Positions 21,301 to 29,692 of a stretch of 64,000 bases of DNA are shown piece by piece (position 1 is the stretch's first letter; the number at the start of each line of letters is the position of its first letter). The notes below the pieces were generated by a model. It searched no databases, had not been told where the DNA came from, and saw nothing but the letters and a program-made list of their open reading frames with translations. Source of the DNA: Eriocheir sinensis (taxonomy: Eukaryota > Arthropoda > Malacostraca > Decapoda > Varunidae); NCBI RefSeq assembly GCF_024679095.1, contig NC_066568.1, positions 6,155,218 to 6,219,217 on the forward strand, written 5' to 3'. The translations under genes and the position numbers were made by a program.

Positions 21301-24168
21301 GCAAAACAATTTAATCTCCCACTGAATGAAAGAATAAATAATGTAAGCTATATTTAATACCAACCAATGTGAAAATGAAGAAAAAGACCATGATACTAAA
21401 AACAAGCATATCTAGTATTTCTCACTAAAAAGGGGGAGGGAAATAAAGTAACCTAATCTATTACATGCCAACCAGATGATAAAGACGTGATGCTAAGAAA
21501 ACTTATCCTCCACACAAAAAAATAATAAGTATATAACCCACCAACCAACCAACCGGATTATAACACGTTTGACACCATAAATAAGCATCTCATATTCCCA
21601 ATTATATAGGAAACAAAACACGCATACACAAAAATACTAACCGGAACAAACCGGAAGAAACGGAACACGTGTGCTTCTAAAAATAAACACACACACACAC
21701 ACACACACACACAAGAACATAAAAACATAGGCAGTATATCCCGGTTCTTGGGGTATGGAAAAAAATAAAATATAACATTCCCGCCTGAATGAGAGGTGAC
21801 GCGGCGTATAGCAAGAAGGGATGAGAGAAGAGGAGTAGGAAAGGGAGTGGAGTGGGAGGAGAGGAGAGGGAGAGGAGGGGGAGAGAAGAGGCCGGCTGGG
21901 GAGGACGCCGCGCGGGAGAGAAGGGGAGAGTGGAAGGGAGTGGGAGGGGGAGTAAACCAACGCTACACCGGCCGGCATTTCCTTTCTTTCACCCCTTATC
22001 ACATCTCCCCGCCTCCATCACCGACTGAAAACTAAACCAAATACCTCTAAAAACATCACCACGCCATTACCTAAGCCGTGAAAAAGCCGGGAAACGTTAC
22101 GTAATATGGCTGAGGTGAGGCGTGGCTTGCTGGCTGGCTGCCCCCCCAACTATCCCCATCAAGCCTCGCCTTTCCCTTATTTCCCCACCTCCCGAGCCTT
22201 CCAACATGCCGGTGTGGGAGTAAACAGGTGTGAGGGTGCCCAGGTAGCCTCCACATGATGAAGAAATCCACATACACACAAACAAAACCATGGAAATCAG
22301 ATATGTGAACCTGCGCGAGGCCTATACTAACTAGCCTATTTCACGATGACCCCAGTACTCTACGCCATTCCTACGCATACACGGGCTTTGATATAATGCT
22401 ACGCCGCCGTATACGCCTACAGGAGAGGGTATGGACATGGGAAGTGAGGGAAATGGGAAAAAATGTGAGGATGCGCGGGGGAATGGCTGCCGCGTCCCTT
22501 TACCCGCCAGCCCACCGCCTTCCCTGGTCGGTATTCAGACGCCTCCGCCTCCCACATCCACTATTTCCAAAAGCCGAAAAGGATATTAATCGGGTTCTAA
22601 TGAGCGTTTCTTTACAATCACGGTACCGAAGAAGGGTCAGATTACCAGTGGGACCATAAAAATACCCTTGGAAATGCCCGAAATCCCTACGAAAGCCTTG
22701 AAATATGTGCTGGGCGCCGCAATGTAAAATATGCCTACCCGGTCTCCCCGCCCTGCACGCCCACAGCTGCCACACCGAAGGGAAAAGTCACTAAATACGA
22801 AGGAAATAAGGCGTAAAGTAGAGATAAGAGACGTAATGGCTGCCAGGCGCGGTCTATCTTGCTACCCGCCCGCCGCCACCACCACCGCTAAACCCTTACC
22901 TACCCATTTCAAACCCCATGGACGTCGAAATAATGGATAAATAACGATAAATGAGGATAAAACTAAGGGGACACATGCATAATGGCTACCCGAGTTGGCA
23001 ACATTCCTAAATCTTTCAACACTTGCACCCGGCTTCCCAGTCTCTGCCGCTGAATGTATGCATATAACGTAAAATGACGAAACAAGAGCTGACAACGTAC
23101 TGAATAATACTAAGGGCTAAATAAGAATGAGATGAGCAATGGCTACCCTACCAACCCCGGCCCCGGGTTCGAACCCCAGCCTCTTAACTTATGCATAACA
23201 CGGATAAATAATGTAATGTGGAGTAAAGAAACACTAAACAGAGCCTAATTAAAGCAAAATAAGGCGTAAAACAGTAATGGCCAATCCGCTAGGGCCTCGA
23301 CACATCACCACCGGGGCCCGGCTTCGAATCCCAGCCACTAAAATCAAGCATGGCAGGTAAAAATAAGGTAATAAGGAGTAACAACACTAAAAACGAGTAA
23401 ATACAGTTAAATAAGGGAGAGAAAAGCAATGGCCGCCCCCAAACACCGGCCTCTGCCCATGGACATCGCAAGACCGTGGCCTCACAACCCAACACCCTTC
23501 GGAAACACCCAGATGACGGAGATAAGCTAATGAGGACTGAATTAACACTAAATAAAGGGTAATTAAGCCTAAATAAGGGGGAAAAGGAGTAATGCCCGCC
23601 TGCTTTGACCCCTCGGTAGCCCCCAAAACGCAACACCCACCCTTCGGAAACACGCAGAAGAGGAAGATAGGTAAATAAAGACTAAATAAACACTAAAATA
23701 ACGAGTACTTAGCGCTAAATAAAAGGGAAAATAAGTAATGGCCGCCCAACCCCCCGGCCCAAGCCCCCAAAAAACCCAACACCCACCCTTCGGAAACACA
23801 CAGAAGAGGACGTAGTAGAGTAATTAAGCACGAAATAACGTAATAACAACCAAATAAACGCTAAATAAGGGGGAAAATCAGTAATGGCCGCCCAACCCCC
23901 CCGGCTCATGCACCTCAAAAACCCAACACCCACCCTTAGGAAACACGCAGAAGAAGACGTAGTTCCAGCCCTCGTCAGGAGAGTGCAGGCGGCCGTCCAC
24001 CAGCCTGACGCCCCTCATGCTACGGCTCTCAGCATGACGGTACTTGAGGCCGCAGGCGCCGGGGAACTGCGCCACGAGGGTCGAGAGCAGCAGTGTGTTG
24101 TCATCCTCCGTGGGGATCTCAATGGGCTCGTCGTTCTCGTCCTCGCACACTTGGATGTAGCAGCTCAT
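14090..24168 (-). CDS. TBPH: TDP-43 / TARDBP orthologue, RNA-binding protein
   Basis: Four coding exons on the - strand: 24168-23934, 17477-17308, 16397-16257 and 14854-14090 (TAA), 436 residues, all junctions GT..AG and in phase. Order: N-terminal oligomerisation domain ([36 protein letters not shown]); bipartite nuclear signal (NKRK ... KTKRMESK); RRM1 ([23 protein letters not shown]1 KGFGFIRF); RRM2 ([23 protein letters not shown]1 RAFAFVTF); Gly/Asn/Gln/Ser-rich low-complexity tail that keeps the family's short helix ([20 protein letters not shown]). TDP-43 binds UG-rich RNA, controls splicing and mRNA stability, and shuttles from the nucleus. The start at 24168 is chosen because family members begin MSxYI and the Kozak context is good; an in-frame ATG at 24177 is an alternative. 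Length is close to vertebrate TDP-43 (414). A 5'-UTR exon probably lies at or upstream of 24200-24330. Confidence 0.95.
15061..15685. mobile_element. PIF/Harbinger-like MITE (625 bp) in TBPH intron 3
   Basis: Inverted ends AGGGCCTTCACACTAGGCAC / GTGCTAGTGTGAAGGCACCT, flanked by TGA on both sides (15058-15060, 15686-15688). A 3-bp target duplication with AGG-CCTTCACAC ends suggests PIF/Harbinger, though that group usually uses TWA. Internal GAGCAA/TTGGTGAGCAA repeats; no coding capacity. Confidence 0.7.
16500..16685 (-). mobile_element. LINE 3'-end fragment (AGTAAAGGAAGCAGCTCAAGG family)
   Basis: A poly-T run followed by ACAAAGGAGACAGATCAAGG, then AAGCCTGCTACTTACTGCC and GAGTGGCCGAAAGAGATGTC, matches the 3' part of the retrotransposon fragment at 60520-60640. 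The T-run is the reverse-strand A tail. It lies in TBPH intron 2. Confidence 0.65.
16706..16820. repeat. 39-bp tandem triplicate
   Basis: Three almost identical copies of AAGACAAGCAATACATACAA followed by TAATGATTTTGATTTTA, in TBPH intron 2. Confidence 0.9.
16978..17107. mobile_element. foldback MITE, about 130 bp, in TBPH intron 2
   Basis: Ends GGGTAAAGGAGGAAGGAAAC and its near reverse complement CTTCCTTCCTCCTCCTTTACCC, extending through a GGGTGTGTTG / CAACACACCC pair. Almost the whole element can fold on itself. Target duplication not clear. Confidence 0.7.
17631..17861. mobile_element. PIF/Harbinger-like MITE (231 bp) in TBPH intron 1
   Basis: Long inverted repeats beginning AGGAGCTATTACACTGGGCA and ending TGCCCAGTGTAATAGCCCCT, pairing over about 75 bp (TGGCGTGGTTCTC / GAGAACCACGCCA). 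Flanked by TAA at 17628-17630 and 17862-17864, the 3-bp TWA duplication of PIF/Harbinger. No coding capacity. Confidence 0.8.
18310..18382. repeat. (AT)n microsatellite
   Basis: About 36 uninterrupted AT dinucleotides in TBPH intron 1. Confidence 0.98.
18456..19270 (-). pseudogene. non-LTR retrotransposon pol fragment, 3' end
   Basis: On the - strand, pieces of a reverse-transcriptase polyprotein: [46 protein letters not shown], then after a deletion [20 protein letters not shown] and [16 protein letters not shown]. Ends at a (CAT)n / (ATG)n tail. Same family as 41381-42715, but shorter and frameshifted. Inserted in TBPH intron 1. Confidence 0.85.
19310..19532. mobile_element. piggyBac-like MITE, full-length copy
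   Basis: TTAA on both sides, ends CCCGGTAGCTGCG / CGCTGCTACCGGG. Interior contains GATCATGTTTCTTAAA, AAGCGAGAAAAATGAGAAAA and two GGCCCGTCGCTG-like subrepeats next to AAATTTGGCC. Same family as 6512, 43886 and 44844. Confidence 0.9.
19533..20760. other. AT-rich part of TBPH intron 1
   Basis: No coding signal. Holds a LINE 3'-end remnant (19985-20115: GTAAAGGAAGCAGCTCAAGG then AAAAAGCCAGCTAATCACTC) and three or four copies of AAGTTTCCTATCACTAAACC / TATGAAATAAATGAATAGTA (20125-20285). Confidence 0.6.
20767..21421. repeat. large inverted repeat: arms about 175 bp, loop about 300 bp
   Basis: The left arm (20767-20945, starting ATACTAGATATGCTTATTTT) is the reverse complement of the right arm (21241-21421, ending AAGCATATCTAGTAT) with roughly nine in ten bases paired. 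Internal blocks TTGGTTGGTATTAAATATAG / CTATATTTAATACCAACCAA match exactly. The loop also has a diverged copy of one arm segment. Lies in TBPH intron 1. Confidence 0.85.
21422..22800. other. TBPH intron 1, CpG-richer stretch with (CA)n
   Basis: (CA)12 near 21686-21712, then a G+C- and CpG-rich interval from about 21785 to 22560. Could hold an alternative promoter or enhancer; no exon is evident. Confidence 0.4.
22800..23967. repeat. about 145-bp tandem repeats that include the donor end of TBPH coding exon 1
   Basis: Copies of CACCCTTMGGAAACACRCAG occur at about 23493, 23638, 23783 and 23931; the last is the real exon-intron border. Each is followed by GAGGACGTAGT-like sequence and preceded by TAATGGCCGCCCAACCCCC. 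More diverged units continue toward 22800. Two units contain CGGGTTCGAACCCC-like motifs (23165, 23310). Confidence 0.8.
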
Positions 24169-24319
24169 ATTGACCATAGGGTAGGGCGGCGGCGCGGGTC
24201 TGTAGCGGGCCACAGCGGGGGTGTATCGGGCGGCGTGCGTGGTGGTGCTGGGTCCTCCTCCTCCGCGTCCCTTCGCTCGACTGTCCTCTTCGTGACGTCA
24301 CTGGCGTGGTCGAGCTGGG

Positions 24320-24800
24320 CCGGCGGTTCCTTGGCTCTTGAAAAAAATAAATGCTAATAAAAAATAATTCCCAGAGCGCTGTAGACACTAAGGAGATTTT
24401 TAACTTAAGTATCACCATCATAAAATACTATCTAGAGTTGTAGTTGAGTAGGAGAAGTTAGAAAGCCTTATCCTATCGACATTCCGCTGGTTCCTTATCT
24501 CTTGAAACAACTATAGTATATGTAAATGCTAATAAAAAATAATTCCTAGAACCCTGCAGGCACTAAGGGAGTTTTTAACTAAGTATCACCACCATAAAAT
24601 ACTATATAGAATCGTACGTAGTTGAGTATAGGTGAAGTTACAAAGCCTTATCTATATATTCCAATAAAAAAATCATTGTTAGAGCCCTATGGAGACACTA
24701 AAGGGATTTTTAACTTAAGTATCACCACCATAAAATACTGTCTAGAATCGTAGTTTAGTAGGAGAAGTTTAAAGCCTTTTCCTATCTACATTTCAATCTA
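24320..24800. repeat. about 150-bp tandem repeat upstream of TBPH coding exon 1
   Basis: Three copies sharing GGTTCCTTRKCTCTTGAA, AATGCTAATAAAAAATAATT and TTTTTAACTTAAGTATCACC. The copy nearest the exon carries the likely - strand 3' splice site (TTTTTTTCAAG) of the exon containing the start codon. Confidence 0.75.
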
Positions 24801-26090
24801 TACATCAAAGTTTTCGTGTGTTTGAGGTCCATTCGTCCATTCATCACACTATTTCCGTTATTATGTTTTATATGGAGTTTATTTTAACATCATCCACCTT
24901 GAATGAAGCAAAATTTCATATCGAGTTCAGCAGCTTCTCCCAAAAACGGATCATCATTGATTATCGCCATTAACTCCCTGTATACACCGTTTTTAGTCTT
25001 GAATGTGTGTTTTTGGACGGCAATAACTCACTTCGGCCTCGGAAACACGTAAAATAACACGTATAAGATATAAGAAGTGGCCTACGTGACCAAGCTAGAA
25101 CGCTGTATCTGAACACGCTCTTTGACCTTGGCTTCATCTTTATAAACATCCCTTAAAACCACCCTAATACATACTCTACACACGTATTTTCACAATGCAT
25201 GACTCTAGAATGAATATGCATCCCCGTATTTCTTATTAAAGCCTGAAAATAAGGGTGTGTATAGGTGGGATGTGTGGTTAGCCAAGGGTCAAAGAACGGA
25301 ACGAGGCTCTGAGGGTGGAGAGAGCGATTACAAATTTTAGTTCTTGCGTTGACTCTGTGGCGTTGGTTGTGAATATCCCGCGTCTTCCTGGCCCGGGGGC
25401 GAGGCGGAGTGTGTCCCCAGAGTCCCCAGCATTTCCCCTTCCCCCTGTGGTAAAATCAAGCTGGTGGGTAACTTAATACGTTAGCTAATAAGGAATTTCT
25501 CTCGTCTTGTACATATCCTATCATGCGTATAACCTTTGCAGTATATGATATAGAGTGATTTAAAGTTTCTCCCATGTTATATTCGTATTATTTTAACTCT
25601 TTTACTAATTTGGGATGTCTTTATAAAGCTGAAATAATAAGGAATCCCTCTCGTCATATTCATTTCTGCATGCGTATTGCTTTTGCAGTATGATGTACAC
25701 TAACTCCAATGTCCTATGTTGTACTATATTCTTATTATTGTAACTTCTTTTACTGATTTGATATGTCTTTATAAAGCTGAAATATGTGTGTGCAGTGTGG
25801 AAATATGTCGCTTCTTACATGCGTTATTTAATTTGCAGCATATATCAAAATGTATGCTGTCTCGTTGATGCATATGCCTGCACAGCATTATTAAGTATGT
25901 GCTAGAACCGTAATTCCCGTTAAATGTCAAAAGTAGGTCATGTGGTTTTACGGAAGTGCGATTAAGATGGTTTCACTTCAGTATAGGTTATTTATATATC
26001 GATTTGGCAAGACAACACATGAATAGACTTACACTGAAGGGCCATGAGTCTTGTCTTTCCTTTGGCATTTGTTCTGAGTTATATTAAGCT
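24801..26090. other. intergenic, between divergent TBPH and the 29-kb gene
   Basis: No coding segments. A G+C-rich patch at 25380-25440 could be part of the TBPH promoter. Two copies of a short unit (TTATAAAGCTGAAATA with AAGGAATYYCTCTCGTC) lie at 25490-25790. Confidence 0.4.
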
Positions 26091-26094
26091 TCAG

Positions 26095-26520
26095 AACGTG
26101 TTATAGCAAGGGCGATGAAGTCTGGCCTGAATATTGATAGTTTTCTGGTATGTTCTCGATTCTAAGGGAAACTCGTGTGTGTACTCCTCTCATCTCTTAT
26201 TAAATTAGAGATCAGTATATTCCTTCTCTTTCTCGGTCTTCAGCCAGAGTTAAAATAGTTACTAAGATTTCCTCAGCATGATAGAGTGAAGCTATGACTG
26301 AATATTGATAGTTTTCTCGTATGTTCTCGATTCTAAGGGAAACCCGTGTGTGTACTCTCATCTCGTATTAAGTTAGAGGTCAGTATATTCCCTCTCTTTC
26401 TCGGTCTTCAGCCAGAGTTAGAATAGTTACTAAGATTTCCTCAGCATGATAGAGTGAAGCTATGACTGAATAGTGATAGTTTTCTCGTTTGTTTTCGATT
26501 TTAAGGGAAACTCGTGGATA
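26095..26520. repeat. three-copy tandem repeat, about 175 bp
   Basis: Repeated TATGACTGAATATTGATAGT, TTTCTCGTATGTTCTCGATT and CTAAGGGAAACTCGTGTGTG segments, with ATTTCCTCAGCATGATAGAG between them. Confidence 0.85.
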
Positions 26521-26664
26521 TATTTTCTTCCTCGCTCTTTAGTCATAGATCTAAGTAATGATGAGATTTCTTCAGCATGTTACAGTGAAGATATTAAAAC
26601 GAATAAGAAGAGTATTAGCGTGTCTTTGTCTCTTCTTTGTCAGATTGGAAACTACTATATATCT

Positions 26665-27410
26665 ATCTCTTCAACTATACCTGCGTAGTAAAGTTAGATA
26701 CAAAGTTACAACAAACCTTCCTTAACATATTACAACGAATAAGAGGAGTAATGGTAATGTTCTAGTCGCTTTTATGTGCTATGGAGAACTATCTTTTATA
26801 TAATTTCCATCTTCCTTCATCTGCGTAGTAAAGTTAATAGATACAAAGTTACAACAAACCTTCCTTAACATATTACAACGAATAAGAGGAGTAATGATAA
26901 TGTTCTAGTCGCTTTTATGTGCTATGGAGAACTATCTTTTATATAATTTCCATCTTCCTTCATCTGCGTAGTAAAGTTAGATACAAAGTTACAACAATTA
27001 AACCTTCCTCAACATATTACAACGAATAAGAGGAGTAATGATAATGTTCTAGTCGCTTTTATGTGTTATGGAGAACCATCTTTTATATAATTTCCATCTT
27101 CCTTCATCTGCGTAGTAAAGTTAGATACAAAGTTACAACAATTAAACCTTCCTCAACATATTACAACGAATAAGAGGAGTAATGATAATGTTCTAGTCGC
27201 TTTTATGTGCTATGGAGAACTATCTTTTATATAATTTCCATCTTCCTTCATCTGCGTAGTAAAGTTAGATACAAAGTTACAACAATTAAACCTTCCTCAA
27301 CATATTACAACGAATAAGAGGAGTAATGATAATGTTCTAGTCGCTTTTATGTGCTATGGAGAACTATCTTTTATATAATTTCCATCTTCCTTCATCTGCG
27401 TAGTAAAGCG
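26665..27410. repeat. five-copy tandem repeat, about 145 bp
   Basis: Very similar copies of ACAACGAATAAGAGGAGTAA, TGATAATGTTCTAGTCGCTT, TTATGTGCTATGGAGAACTA and CATCTGCGTAGTAAAGTTAG. High identity suggests recent expansion. Confidence 0.92.
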
Positions 27411-28261
27411 AGCCAGGTGGTCAGTCAGGCATTGCAGGTGGCCTTGGTGACACGTAACCAATGCAAATAATGATGATCTACGTACGTTGCCACAACACAC
27501 ATCAGTCTGCCCTTCAGTGGCGCTATGCAGTGACACCATGATCAGCTTGACCTTATGATATGTACCCAGCTCAGCAGATTATTCCTTAATTCTTGCATCA
27601 TCTCGCTCTTTGGTAATTAATGCTAACTTGTCTATAGTACCACCTCGATCCTTTTTCTTCAGTAATTACTAAAAGGAAGTAGTTAGTTAAAAGTATATGA
27701 GATTAGTCCATTAATTATTTTTTTTTATTATTTAGGTTTGGAGCGACTTCTATAATATGAAAATACAGTCCATTTTTTTTTTATGTAAATTGTTCGGGGG
27801 TTGGAATGGATAGCACCTCGATTCTTTTTCTTCAGTAATGAGAATTGATTAATAGTTTATTGTTGCAAGTAAACAACAAAGGAGAATGAGAAGAAGCAGT
27901 TAGTTAAAAGTATATATTGGCATTAACTTTCGCAGGATGTACACAATGAGTTCACTTTATTTACCTGTCTTTGTTTATTTTACCTCATTAACCTGTCTGA
28001 TTATTTTACTTTTTATATACACAAAAATGATTGATGATTGATTGATTGATTGATAGTTTATTGTTGTAAGTAGACAACAAAGGAGAATTGATGAGTCAAG
28101 ATTTAAATTCCTCCACATTATTACTATTATTATTATTATTATTTTTCACTTTGAAGCATATCACAGTTGTACTTGTTATAAATATTATCATAAGTATTAT
28201 AGTCACATTCCCACTCTCTCCTTCTGGTTATCTCAGCATACACTCGATCAGTTCATATCTT

Positions 28262-28296
<35 letters not shown>

Positions 28297-28501
28297 TGTG
28301 TTCAATGTCATCGTTGCATGCCGTAACTTATTACCATAATCACACACACACGAATAAGAAGAGTAAGAATAGTTTAATGGTCGCTTTTTTTGTTCTGTGG
28401 CAAACTACTGCATGTCTTTCAACCTTTAGGCCTACCCATGAGATCCTAAGTTATGATATAAGCCTGCCTGATCATGTTAAAACGACTAAAAAACAAATTA
28501 T

Positions 28502-28535
<34 letters not shown>

Positions 28536-29094
28536 CAGAAGAAGTCATGTGTGCCAAAAAACATTCACAATTTAAGAAAAACATAATAAAATTGTTTCAG
28601 AAGACAGGGCACTACCAGCTTGATTTAATTCTGTAAAAATGCAATTAATCAGGAATCAACACATATACAAATACTCAACTAAGCACTAATTTGCCTTCCT
28701 TCACACATTAATTAAGTGCAAGACTGTATCTCTGCACTCCTTTCATTTCTATTAACTTTTGTATGCCATTTTTTTCTACATGCTTCTGTGTGAAATAAAA
28801 CTTATCATTATTAGCAATGTAACTGAATTATTATCATTATTATTATTATTATTTCAGTTCATGGAAGAGGACACGGAAATCAGCGCAACACACACAGCCT
28901 CATGCAACACTCCCGAACAAGCATGACAGCGAAGCTCAACTCGTGCCAAAGAGAGAACAAAAAATGAACAAAATAACAAAACCGTGAACATTTAGTAGCA
29001 TTTAACCTCCTACGAGAGCAAGAACGAGTGAGACAAAGAAGGAGAGTTAGTCATATTCTTTCCTATCTCTCTACCTCCTCCTTCTCTTGTAACC
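27411..29094. other. intergenic AT-rich DNA with dispersed repeats
   Basis: Two copies of ATAGTTTATTGTTGYAAGTA RACAACAAAGGAGAA (27853 and 28048) mark an interspersed repeat. Poly-T (28260-28283), (GT)n and (CA)n tracts follow. The last 200 bases probably include the promoter and 5' UTR of the gene starting at 29095. Confidence 0.45.
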
Positions 29095-29627
29095 ATGAAT
29101 CTCACAAGCTTACCATTCATCGGGCAGCTGTACCTTCCCTTCCTCCTCACCTCCCTCATCATTGGCATGCTCGTCCTCATCTTACTTGAGAAGACAAAGA
29201 CGAACAAGAATGACGCACCACAGAAAACCACTTTGAGGGAGAACCGAACCAAGAACAGCTCTGAGAACAGTGCCAAGGACAGTACCAGTTTCTCAGCCAC
29301 TCAGGAACCAGACGAGAAGTGCAAGACTGTTCCAAATACCCAAACAGTGAAAGACGAGGACTGCAACACAGAACCGACACCAGAAAACGCTACCAAGGAG
29401 AATGTGTTGCAAGAAACCACCACCTCCACCACTGCCGCAGCTGCCACCGCCCACTCCTCTTGCTCCGCCTCCTCCTCAGCCAGCGAGGAGGAGGTGGGCC
29501 GGCCAAGGAAGGTGGTGAAGAGGCCCAAGAAGAAGCATGCGTGTAAGGGGAGTGCCATCTCGTGTGCCACCAAGAGGAAAGTGACGGCAGTGACGATTGT
29601 AACGGACTCGCAGGAGGAAGAGGTGCA

Positions 29628-29692
<65 letters not shown>

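Noticed and set aside
24178..24213. TBPH start further upstream
   Set aside because: The in-frame upstream codon at 24213 is GTG, not ATG; family alignment favours the ATG at 24168 (24177 is possible).
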